From the NCBI GenBank assembly GCA_004356265.1, contig SMXK01000096.1, forward strand, positions 1 through 12,636: a stretch of 12,636 nt of DNA, in the 5' to 3' direction. Position 1 is the stretch's first letter. Every line of letters starts with the position of its first letter. Of the stretch, positions 1 to 6,718 are shown in pieces. The translations under genes were made by a program, and so were the position numbers. The stretch comes from Bacteroidota bacterium (GTDB lineage Bacteria > Bacteroidota > Rhodothermia > Rhodothermales > UBA10348). The notes under the pieces were generated by a model. The model made no database searches, was not told where the DNA came from, and saw only the letters and a list, made by a program, of their open reading frames with translations.

Positions 1-1223
1 AATACGGTGATTACTCCTTTTTCAGCGACAACTGGTCTTCGAAAGCCAGAAATTGGCTGCCGACGGTTGATCATCCGTACGAGAAAGCCATGAATGAGCT
101 CATCGTAACGGCACCGGCACACCTGCAGGTTATCTCCAATGGTGTACTGATAGAAGAATCGGTGACGGAAAACGGTGATCGACTAACGCACTGGAAAAAT
201 TCAGTGCCGATCGCCACATGGCTGTACGTCGTCGGTGTGTCGCCATTTGCCGTCCAGTACGTGGATACCTTTGATGGTAAATCTATCCAGACATGGGTTT
301 ACCGGCAGGATCGCGACGCCGGCTTTTATGATTTTGCCGTTCCTTCAAAGCAGGTACTTACGTTTTACAGCGATCTGATTGGCCCGTATTCGTACGAAAA
401 GCTGGCCAATTTTGTATCGGCAGCAACTGGCGGTGGGATGGAAGCGGCATCGGCGGTCGCGTACGGCGAACGATCGGTAACAGGTGAACGATCAACACGC
501 TGGCAGAATGTGATCATTCATGAAATTGCCCACCAGTGGTTCGGTAATTCAGTGACAGAACACGAATGGAATCATGTCTGGCTGAGCGAAGGGTTCGCAA
601 CGTATTACACGCTGCTATATCGCGAGTATGCGAACGGCCGGGATGACTTTGTCGACGGACTCATTAATTCACGCGACCGTGTATTCGCCTACTACGAAGA
701 CGACTACGATTTTCAGCTTATCCGTGATGAATTAGGCGATCTCGATGATATTTCAGGCGCGATGATGTACCAGAGAGGAGCCTGGACACTCCACATGCTC
801 AGGGAGATGATCGGCGTCGACGCGTACAACGCGGGTGTCCGGAATTATTACTCGGAATATCAGAACAAGACTGCACTTACGGGTGATTTCCGCAGGCACA
901 TGGAAGAAATATCGGGTCTGGATCTGAGCGGATTTTTCGGGCAGTGGCTGTACCAGGGCGGAGTCCCCGTACTCGAGGGATCATGGTCGGTTGATGACGG
1001 CCAGCTGACAATCGTTATGGCCCAGATCCAGGAGAAATACGAGTTTGACCTGACGGTCGACTTTGGAATATCCTACAAAGACGGGTCGTACGAACGTATT
1101 TCAATCGGCATTGCCCCGGGACAACCATCCGTTCGTTCGACACCCGTAGAGAAAGAAGTTCTCAATATCGTGGTTGATCCAGATACGAGGGTGCTGGCAC
1201 GATGGACGTTTGAACGGAAATAA
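1..1223 (+). CDS. M1 family zinc aminopeptidase, 5'-truncated by window edge
   Basis: The reading frame is open from base 3 to the TAA at 1221-1223, giving about 406 visible residues. The N-terminus lies outside the window, and the first ATG inside (90) is internal because conserved M1 sequence (RNWLPTVDHPYEKA) precedes it. Counting from that ATG, the zinc motif HEIAH is at residues 144-148, with the third ligand Glu at 167 in the WLSEGFATYY block. This is the HExxH-x18-E arrangement of M1 (gluzincin) peptidases. The substrate-binding GxMEN motif is present as GGGMEA (114-119), with Ala in place of Asn. Tyr227 in MMYQRG fits the transition-state tyrosine. Family members remove N-terminal residues from peptides and are often exported in this kind of bacterium, but the signal region cannot be seen here. 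It converges on the GGT gene with about 20 bases between stop codons. The family call is firm; the substrate is unknown. Confidence 0.95.
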   Translation, partial: YGDYSFFSDNWSSKARNWLPTVDHPYEKAMNELIVTAPAHLQVISNGVLIEESVTENGDRLTHWKNSVPIATWLYVVGVSPFAVQYVDTFDGKSIQTWVYRQDRDAGFYDFAVPSKQVLTFYSDLIGPYSYEKLANFVSAATGGGMEAASAVAYGERSVTGERSTRWQNVIIHEIAHQWFGNSVTEHEWNHVWLSEGFATYYTLLYREYANGRDDFVDGLINSRDRVFAYYEDDYDFQLIRDELGDLDDISGAMMYQRGAWTLHMLREMIGVDAYNAGVRNYYSEYQNKTALTGDFRRHMEEISGLDLSGFFGQWLYQGGVPVLEGSWSVDDGQLTIVMAQIQEKYEFDLTVDFGISYKDGSYERISIGIAPGQPSVRSTPVEKEVLNIVVDPDTRVLARWTFERK

Positions 1224-1231
1224 ATGACTGT

Positions 1232-1254
1232 TCGGGGCGCCGGTCAATGCCCGA
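1232..1254. terminator. possible weak hairpin in the convergent gap
   Basis: TCGGGGC (1232-1238) can pair with GCCCGA (1249-1254) with one bulged G and a 10-nt loop. It sits between the convergent stops of the M1 peptidase (1223) and GGT (1246), the GGT stop lying in the loop. There is no clear T-tract on the plus side. On the minus side the following bases are only moderately T-rich (CATTTATTT). It is a weak candidate for a bidirectional terminator. Confidence 0.2.
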
Positions 1255-2932
1255 CGGCCATTCCGTCCTTCCGCGGATCCGACGCTGCCGCCCATCCCCG
1301 CTCCAGTTTCATAACAGCCTGGGCCCCGCCGAACCAATGGGGATTCCAGTCAATAAGATTATGGCCGAGCGACCTCAATCCTGCCCTGGACACTTCGGTG
1401 ATCGGCGCTTCCAGCGCCACGTCAAGACCGTCGATGTGCCGGAAGCGAGGTGCGTCAATGGCTTCCTGCAGATCCATATCAAAGATCAGCAGGTTAAGAA
1501 GCACCTGAATGTGCCCCTGCGGCTGCATTGATCCACCCATCACTCCGAAACTGAGCCATGGTTCGTCGCTCCCGTCCTCCGCCGTTCGCGTCACAAACGC
1601 CGGAACCAGCGTGTGAAACGGCCGCTTCCCGGCGGCTAACGTATTTGCCATTCCCGGTTCGAGCGTAAATCCTGTTCCTCTGTTCTGCAGAACAAAACCC
1701 GTACCCGGCACCACGACGCCCGAACCGAATTCCCACGAGACACTATTGATGAACGAAATCATATTGCCGTATTCGTCTGCCGCCGACAGATAAATCGTAT
1801 CAGACTTGGTGATCAATTCTCCAGGATCGGGGCGCTCGGCTGCGCCTCGCGCGTTCAATTTTGCCCGTCGGGACATGGTGAATCGATCTGAGAGCAAATC
1901 GTCGACCGATGCATTCATGTAGTCAGGATCAGCGACGTAATAAGCCAGGTCAGCGTACGCCAGTTTCTTGGCTTCGATCAGATAATGTAAATATTGAGCA
2001 GAGTTATGGCCCATTGAAGCCAGATCGTACGGCTCAAGGATTCGTAACATCTCAAGCGCTGCGATGCCCTGCCCATTGGGTGGTAATTCCCACAATTTGT
2101 ATCCTTTGTATTCCACCGACACGGGCTTTATCCACTCAGATTGATGCTTTTTCAAGTCATCAACCGTTAAAAATCCACCGTTCTCGGCAAGGTGATCTAC
2201 GATGGTTTTGCCGAGCGTTCCGCCATAAAATGTTTCCGGTCCTTCAGTGGCGATAGTCTGATAGGTACGAGCCAGATCCGCATTTACAAACCACTCCCCT
2301 TCGACCGGAGCGCGTTGCCCATCTGGGAGATACACCCTCGTAGCTTCCGGATTTCGTCGTAATTTTTCAATTTCCCCTGCCCATTGGTCCGCGATAATCG
2401 GAGACACTGGAAACCCGTCTCTAGCCAGCCTGATCGCCGGCCTCAATGCACGCGCGAGCGTTATGGTGCCGTGTGACTTGAGTAATTCCGCCCAGCCGGC
2501 GAGCGCTCCCGGCACCGTAATCGGTTCGAAGCCTTCAATCGGAACTGAATCGTGTCCGCGGCGCTCCATTTCCTCGAGCGTCATCAGACTCCCGGCACGT
2601 CCACTTCCATTCAGGCCGAGGAGTTTTTCTTCTTCAGCCAACCACAGAATCGCGAACATGTCCCCGCCAATACCGGTCATGTGAGGCTCCACAACTCCGA
2701 GTACCGCGGCTGCCGTAACCGCGGCATCAAACGCGTTCCCGCCTTCCAGAAGAACCTCTAATCCGGCGCCACTTGCGAGTGGATGACTCGTGGCAATGGT
2801 CCCGCGCGGCGAGTATACGGTTGAACGACCGGCGACAGTTGACGATCGGGTAGACTGCGCATTGCTCTCATGCATCGTCATCAACATCAATAAAGCTACA
2901 AATAGATTTCGGGCGACCGAACATGTTTTCAT
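1244..2932 (-). CDS. exported gamma-glutamyltransferase family protein (Ntn hydrolase)
   Basis: This 562-residue protein has the full length expected of GGT-family Ntn hydrolases. These are made as a precursor that cleaves itself before a catalytic threonine to give large and small subunits; classical members split gamma-glutamyl bonds such as those in glutathione. A hydrophobic N-terminus (residues 8-20) ending in SNA|Q near residue 25 looks like a signal peptide, suggesting a periplasmic enzyme. The predicted nucleophile is Thr379 in SDTIYLSAADEYGN, where classical GGT has its TTHxSxxD block. The following QNRGTGF and KRPFHTLVP blocks (about 416-445) are family hallmarks. The oxyanion-region Gly-Gly is at 466-467 in GVMGGSMQPQGH, a form seen in a broad GGT subgroup and different from the SPGGSRI of E. 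coli GGT, so acylase-like or other gamma-glutamyl substrates are possible. The start is ATG, with GGAA a few bases upstream. It lies 82 nt downstream of DUF3465 on the same strand. Confidence 0.92.
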   Translation of the reverse strand: MKTCSVARNLFVALLMLMTMHESNAQSTRSSTVAGRSTVYSPRGTIATSHPLASGAGLEVLLEGGNAFDAAVTAAAVLGVVEPHMTGIGGDMFAILWLAEEEKLLGLNGSGRAGSLMTLEEMERRGHDSVPIEGFEPITVPGALAGWAELLKSHGTITLARALRPAIRLARDGFPVSPIIADQWAGEIEKLRRNPEATRVYLPDGQRAPVEGEWFVNADLARTYQTIATEGPETFYGGTLGKTIVDHLAENGGFLTVDDLKKHQSEWIKPVSVEYKGYKLWELPPNGQGIAALEMLRILEPYDLASMGHNSAQYLHYLIEAKKLAYADLAYYVADPDYMNASVDDLLSDRFTMSRRAKLNARGAAERPDPGELITKSDTIYLSAADEYGNMISFINSVSWEFGSGVVVPGTGFVLQNRGTGFTLEPGMANTLAAGKRPFHTLVPAFVTRTAEDGSDEPWLSFGVMGGSMQPQGHIQVLLNLLIFDMDLQEAIDAPRFRHIDGLDVALEAPITEVSRAGLRSLGHNLIDWNPHWFGGAQAVMKLERGWAAASDPRKDGMAVGH

Positions 2933-3014
2933 CGTATTTCCGGGGCATCTCTCGAGGCTTTCGCTGGTTCAATGTACGAGATTTTGTTCGTCGGGAGCGA
3001 TTGACACAGAACGA

Positions 3015-3311
3015 TTATTCATAACGCTCTCCTCGCCACTCGACCCAGCCGCCCTCACGCTGCTGATCAGGATCTTTATGGGTCCAATGAATGAGACCGC
3101 CGAGTTCGTTCCATTCGTAATCCCCTTTGACGGTAATAAATTCTCCAATTTCGAGGTCCGGAACGCGCGGTGCGACGTCGATATTGTGAGCCACCAGAAT
3201 CGTTTTCCCCTCCCGACTTCCTTTCAACACGTCTACGATAAATCGTTGGTGCCGCAGGCCGACAAGGTCATCAGACAGTATTCGATGGACTTTGCCCTGT
3301 ATTAATTCCAT
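3015..3311 (-). CDS. DUF3465 family small protein, function unknown
   Basis: The protein is 98 residues from ATG at 3311, or 110 residues from an in-frame GTG at 3347. It matches the DUF3465 pattern along its length: QGKVHRILSDD, RHQRFIV, VAHNIDVAPRV, GDYEWNELGG and IHWTHKDP, ending in GGWVEWRGERY. The family has no established role. Members I know from other bacteria often carry a signal peptide, whereas this one has no hydrophobic N-terminus. The ATG is preferred because the conserved domain begins directly after it. Neither start has a clear Shine-Dalgarno sequence, so coupling to the upstream aquaporin gene is likely. The frame is the same as that of the aquaporin and stays open right up to its TGA stop (3375-3377), through a tandem repeat with peptide units EVEPTDPKEV and EVKSTDSKEM. 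The alternative is a readthrough product or a recently split fusion. Confidence 0.8.
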   Translation of the reverse strand: MELIQGKVHRILSDDLVGLRHQRFIVDVLKGSREGKTILVAHNIDVAPRVPDLEIGEFITVKGDYEWNELGGLIHWTHKDPDQQREGGWVEWRGERYE

Positions 3312-3374
3312 TTCTTTTGAATCTGTGGATTTGACCTCGCTTCCCACTTCTTTCGGATCTGTGGGTTCGACTTC
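3303..3374 (-). repeat. two-copy 36-nt tandem duplication between aquaporin stop and DUF3465
   Basis: Unit A spans 3374-3339 and unit B 3338-3303, read on the minus strand directly after the aquaporin TGA. The first 30 bases of the units match at 24 positions, and both share CCACAGAT and AAAGAA. Each unit carries a potential start codon at the same place: GTG (3345-3347) in unit A and ATG (3309-3311) in unit B. The unit length is a multiple of three, so the duplication keeps the reading frame. Five of the six differences in the first ten codons change the amino acid, so conservation of a protein sequence is not evident. Confidence 0.8.
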
Positions 3375-4088
3375 TCAGCCGGTGAACAACCAGCCGTACA
3401 GCGCCGCAGCCACCAGCGCACCGCCGATCGGGCCGGCGACGGGGATCCACGCATACGCCCAGTCACTGTCCCGCTTTCCGGGAATCGGGAGGATGGCATG
3501 CATAATCCGAGGACTCAAATCGCGGGCTGGATTGATGGCATAACCGGTTGGTCCACCCAGCGACAGGCCGATGACCAGAACCAGGAGCGCCACCGGAATG
3601 GCGTCGAGGGCGCCGAGGCCGACGTCCGGGGTCGCGATACTGAGCACACCAAACACGAGAACGAACGTTCCGATCAACTCGGCGATGAAATTCCCGGCCG
3701 GAGTTCGAATTGCCGGTCCTGTAGCAAATACCGCTAGTTTCGAGTCGGCATCTTCGGTTTCGGCGAAATGCGGCTTGTAGTGTAACCAGACGAGGAGGGC
3801 TCCTAGCGCGCCACCCAGAAATTGGGCAGCGAGATACAGCGGGACCAGGGACCATGCAAACTTTCCAGCCGCGGCCAGTCCAATTGTGACTGCGGGATTA
3901 ATATGCGCCCCACTGTAGGTTGCAACGGCGTAAACAGCCACAAAGACGCCCAATCCCCACCCGGTTGTAATCACGATCCAACCTGACCCATGGCCTTTCG
4001 TTTTGTCCAGAACCACGTTGGCGACAACACCGTTTCCCAACAGGACCAGCAGTGCAGTTCCGAGTAATTCGGCGATAAATGGAGTCAT
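3375..4088 (-). CDS. MIP family channel, aquaglyceroporin-like (GlpF type)
   Basis: This 237-residue membrane protein has the six-helix, two-half-helix layout of the major intrinsic protein family. The two NPA boxes are at 64-66 (SGAHINPAVTIG) and 186-188 (GYAINPARDLSPR). Arg189 is the expected selectivity-filter arginine. Asp190 directly after it is the GlpF-type residue that favours glycerol channels over pure water channels. The two halves begin with similar IAELLGT and IAELIGT segments, reflecting the ancient internal duplication. The ATG at 4088 is chosen because AAGGAG lies 9 nt upstream; a longer frame reaching 4208 would run into the phosphodiesterase gene. It follows that gene by 25 nt and lies downstream of glpK, which supports glycerol uptake as its role. 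It should sit in the inner membrane. The symbol is withheld because MIP orthology is uncertain. Confidence 0.93.
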   Translation of the reverse strand: MTPFIAELLGTALLVLLGNGVVANVVLDKTKGHGSGWIVITTGWGLGVFVAVYAVATYSGAHINPAVTIGLAAAGKFAWSLVPLYLAAQFLGGALGALLVWLHYKPHFAETEDADSKLAVFATGPAIRTPAGNFIAELIGTFVLVFGVLSIATPDVGLGALDAIPVALLVLVIGLSLGGPTGYAINPARDLSPRIMHAILPIPGKRDSDWAYAWIPVAGPIGGALVAAALYGWLFTG

Positions 4089-4097
4089 GGTGTCGTT

Positions 4098-4103
4098 CTC
4101 CTT
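4098..4103 (-). promoter_or_regulatory. Shine-Dalgarno site of the aquaporin gene
   Basis: AAGGAG on the minus strand lies 9 nt before the ATG at 4088. It decides the start over the longer upstream frame and shows that this genome uses Shine-Dalgarno initiation. Confidence 0.75.
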
Positions 4104-4113
4104 TCTCTTTTGT

Positions 4114-5139
4114 TCACTTGTGGGAGGTTTGATCCGCGGGCGGAGCAGCCAACACTGCCATGCCGCGGTCCGGGTAGTCGGTGATAAGCCCATCGACGCC
4201 GAGAGCAATGAGCTCTTTCATGCGCTCGGTCTCGTTCACCGTCCACGGTATTATTCGGATGCCCAGTCGATGCACGGAGTCGACCAATTGCCGGTCAACA
4301 AGGTCCTTGCTGGGGCTGTATACATCGGGCACAAACGACAGCCGCGCCAGGTTGTCTTCCAGGCCCGATTCATTGCTGACCAGTAGTGCAATAGGTAATT
4401 CGCGGTCGAGAAGCCTGATGGCCTCAATAGCACGCGGATCGAATGACTGAACCAGCGTTCGATCCAGAATATCTTGCTCGGCCAGAACATGATACACGAT
4501 TTGCGCAAATTCATCCACGGAAGAATAATGGACGCCGTCACTTTCGAGAGAGGACTTTATCTCAATATTATACCTGACCTCGCGTCTCGCAGTCATGTTG
4601 ACATGTTTTTCAATCGCCCGAATCGCATCACTCAGGAGCGGTTTAGTGGCGCGCACCGGGATCTGTTCGGGATAACCGGGGTGTCGGCTCAGGCCGCACT
4701 CGAACCGGGCCACCTCGTCATATGTCATTTCGGAGATTTTCAGGCCCTTTTCCTCGTCCTTTTCGATTGCCGTCCCGTCCTGGTAAGTACATATGGTAGA
4801 AGAGAACCACGGCTCGTGGGACACTACCACCATCGTGTCGGCACTCAATACAACATCCAGTTCGAGCGTAGTCACGCCAAGATCAAGCGCAACAATAAAT
4901 CCGGGGATGGTGTTTTCGGGCGCGAGGCCACGAGCGCCCCTGTGGCCCTCCAGGTCAAATTCGACCACCGGCGACTCGGATCCTGGCGCGTCGGATGTGA
5001 CTGAGGCGGATTCTGGCGCATCGGATTTTGGGGCATCGGAGTCTGTCGCGTCCCCGCACCCAGAAGCCGTGACCAGGGCCAATAAAATAATGGCAAATAC
5101 TCGGTGGACGGGTCGGACGAAGTACGAAAAATTGTTCAT
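4114..5139 (-). CDS. glycerophosphodiester phosphodiesterase, predicted lipoprotein
   Basis: This 341-residue GDPD-family enzyme hydrolyses glycerophosphodiesters to glycerol-3-phosphate and an alcohol. Residues 13-27 are hydrophobic and are followed by Cys28 in TASGC, a lipobox-like end that suggests an outer-facing lipoprotein. Residues 29-58 form an Asp/Ser/Pro-rich tether containing three SDAP units. The catalytic domain starts at EGHRGARGLAPENT with His66, Arg67 and Glu75. Glu93 and Asp95 (LELDV) are predicted metal ligands, and His108 (SHEP) is the second catalytic His. Glu192 and Lys194 (IEIKS), QSFDP, WTVN and GVDGLITDYPD complete the family pattern. The start overlaps the glpK stop as ATGA, with AGGTGA 6 nt upstream. 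Lying between glpK and a glycerol channel, it probably feeds glycerol-3-phosphate from deacylated phospholipids. No glycerol-3-phosphate transporter is in view. Confidence 0.93.
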   Translation of the reverse strand: MNNFSYFVRPVHRVFAIILLALVTASGCGDATDSDAPKSDAPESASVTSDAPGSESPVVEFDLEGHRGARGLAPENTIPGFIVALDLGVTTLELDVVLSADTMVVVSHEPWFSSTICTYQDGTAIEKDEEKGLKISEMTYDEVARFECGLSRHPGYPEQIPVRATKPLLSDAIRAIEKHVNMTARREVRYNIEIKSSLESDGVHYSSVDEFAQIVYHVLAEQDILDRTLVQSFDPRAIEAIRLLDRELPIALLVSNESGLEDNLARLSFVPDVYSPSKDLVDRQLVDSVHRLGIRIIPWTVNETERMKELIALGVDGLITDYPDRGMAVLAAPPADQTSHK

Positions 5140-6638
5140 TCGCTTTCACCTGCTTCAATCCATCGAAGCGACCGCTGTACGGCTTTTGACCACATTTTTT
5201 TGTGAACGGCGACATCGTCACTCGATGGCGAAGCCTCAAATCGGCGATTCAACTGCCAATGCCCCGAGATTTCTTCGATATTATCCCAGAACCCGACCGC
5301 AAGCCCAGCCAGATACGCGGCCCCCAGGGCAGTCGATTCAAGAATCTCAGGGCGAAGAACGGGTACGCCCAGAATATCTGCCTGAAACTGCATCAGCAGA
5401 TTGTTTTCAGCCGCACCACCGTCAACGCGTAGTTCCACCAGCTTCAGGCCCGAGTCTTTCTCCATCGCCGCGATAACATCGGCGACCTGAAAGGCGATAC
5501 TCTCAAGCGAGGCACGCGCGAAATGGGCAGCCGTCGTCCCGCGAGTAATACCGTGAATCGAGCCACGTGCGAACGGATCCCAGTGCGGCGCACCCATTCC
5601 GGTAAATGCCGGGACCACATATACGCCATCGCTGGATTCGACGGATTGAGCCAGAGCCTCAACCTCGCTCGCGCTGTGGATCAGCCCCAACCCATCCCGC
5701 AGCCACTGTACAACTGCCCCGCCCACAAAAACGCTTCCTTCGAGGGCGTATGAGATCTTGCCGTCGATTTTCCACGCAATAGTCGTCAGGAGTTTGTTGC
5801 CAGACCGAATCAATTCCTGCCCGGTGTTCATCAACATGAAACATCCTGTTCCGTATGTGTTTTTTACCATCCCGGCCTTCGTGCAGACCTGCCCGAAAAG
5901 CGCCGCCTGCTGGTCGCCGGCAATACCTGAAATCGGGATTCGCATTCCGAAAATCGCCGTCACCGTCTCGGCCACAATCATGCTCGATTCGGTCACTTCC
6001 GGGAGCATCGAGGCCGGTATGTCGAAGAGCTGCAACAGATCTGTATCCCACTGGTCTGATTCAATATTAAACAACAACGTCCGGGAGGCATTGGTGGCAT
6101 CAGTGACGTGTGCCTTCCCGTCCGTCAGATTCCACACGAGCCAACTGTCGATCGTCCCGAATGCAAGTTCTCCAGCCTCTGCCCGTTCCCGCGCGCCCTC
6201 AACATTTTCGAGAATCCATCTGACTTTGGTCCCACTGAAATACGGATCAAGTAAAAGTCCGGTCTTCTCAGACACCATCGATTCCTTTCCTGCATCTTTC
6301 AGGCTCTGGCAATAAGACGCCGTCCGCCGGTCCTGCCAAACTATTGCATTGTGAATCGGAATCCCGGTTTTCCGGTCCCATACCACGGTCGTTTCGCGCT
6401 GGTTGGTGATTCCAATAGCGGCAACGTCTTCAGAGGAAACATTCGCCTTTTCAATCACCGATCGGGCTACTGCAAGTTGGGTGTCCCAGATCTCGGTGGC
6501 ATCGTGTTCGACCCATCCGGGCTTCGGGAATATCTGAGCAAACTCGCGCTGAACCGCGTCAACGATCCTGCCCTCGTGGTCAAATAATATCGCGCGGGAG
6601 CTCGTCGTTCCCTGGTCCAGAGCAAGTATGTATTTCAA
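5136..6638 (-). CDS. glpK: glycerol kinase
   Basis: The 500-residue protein matches the usual length of GlpK, a cytoplasmic FGGY-family kinase that converts glycerol and ATP to glycerol-3-phosphate. Residues 2-15 contain the phosphate-binding ALDQGTTSSRA. The glycerol-binding residues are in place: Arg81-Glu82 (NQRETTVVW), Tyr133 (DPYFSGTK) and Asp242 (AGDQQAALFG). KNTYGTGCFMLMNTG and ALGAAYLAGLAVGFW are further hallmarks. The start is TTG: an in-frame TAA lies two codons upstream and the conserved first strand begins at once, so no other start fits. No clear Shine-Dalgarno sequence precedes it. The gene ends in an ATGA overlap with the phosphodiesterase gene. The loop that binds fructose-1,6-bisphosphate in E. 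coli GlpK is altered here, and the His phosphorylated by the PTS in Firmicutes GlpK is not seen, so its regulation may differ. Confidence 0.97.
   Translation of the reverse strand: MKYILALDQGTTSSRAILFDHEGRIVDAVQREFAQIFPKPGWVEHDATEIWDTQLAVARSVIEKANVSSEDVAAIGITNQRETTVVWDRKTGIPIHNAIVWQDRRTASYCQSLKDAGKESMVSEKTGLLLDPYFSGTKVRWILENVEGARERAEAGELAFGTIDSWLVWNLTDGKAHVTDATNASRTLLFNIESDQWDTDLLQLFDIPASMLPEVTESSMIVAETVTAIFGMRIPISGIAGDQQAALFGQVCTKAGMVKNTYGTGCFMLMNTGQELIRSGNKLLTTIAWKIDGKISYALEGSVFVGGAVVQWLRDGLGLIHSASEVEALAQSVESSDGVYVVPAFTGMGAPHWDPFARGSIHGITRGTTAAHFARASLESIAFQVADVIAAMEKDSGLKLVELRVDGGAAENNLLMQFQADILGVPVLRPEILESTALGAAYLAGLAVGFWDNIEEISGHWQLNRRFEASPSSDDVAVHKKMWSKAVQRSLRWIEAGESE
5146..5151 (-). promoter_or_regulatory. 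Shine-Dalgarno site of the phosphodiesterase gene, inside the glpK end
   Basis: AGGTGA on the minus strand lies 6 nt before the ATG at 5139, within the last codons of glpK. Together with the ATGA overlap it supports translational coupling of the two genes. Confidence 0.6.
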
Positions 6639-6677
6639 GGGTTAGTCTGCTGCTTTTAGGGTGTTCTACTGTTTGGA

Positions 6678-6688
6678 ACGGGACCCGT
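6678..6688. other. 11-nt palindrome in the leader between the DPP4-like gene and glpK
   Basis: ACGGGACCCGT is a perfect 5+1+5 inverted repeat in the 80-nt gap before glpK. The single-base centre does not make a good RNA hairpin and no T-tract follows, so it looks more like a DNA-binding half-site pair than a terminator. Any function is speculative. Confidence 0.2.
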
Positions 6689-6718
6689 GTAGCTGACCCG
6701 CATTCCTAGCCCGTACTC

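Noticed and set aside
3001..3029. TTGACA at 3001 as a plus-strand promoter -35 box
   Set aside because: No good -10 box follows at the right distance and no plus-strand gene lies downstream.
2790..3305. 171-codon plus-strand open frame across the GGT start and DUF3465
   Set aside because: It is antisense to two genes with solid family motifs, and its translation has no family resemblance.
4089..4208. Extended aquaporin N-terminus (40 extra residues)
   Set aside because: The extension is not membrane-like, overlaps the phosphodiesterase coding region, and a strong AAGGAG site marks the ATG at 4088.
5000..5050. SDAP-coding repeats in the phosphodiesterase as a possible repeat element
   Set aside because: They are a short, irregular Asp/Ser/Pro-rich tether after the lipid-anchor cysteine, a common feature of surface lipoproteins.
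4474..5476. Long plus-strand open frames (176 and 227 codons) opposite the phosphodiesterase and the end of glpK
   Set aside because: They lie fully antisense to clear GDPD and GlpK domains and show no recognisable motif, membrane pattern or ribosome site; they are frame shadows.
5758..6315. 185-codon plus-strand open frame inside glpK
   Set aside because: It is a shadow of a highly conserved glpK region.
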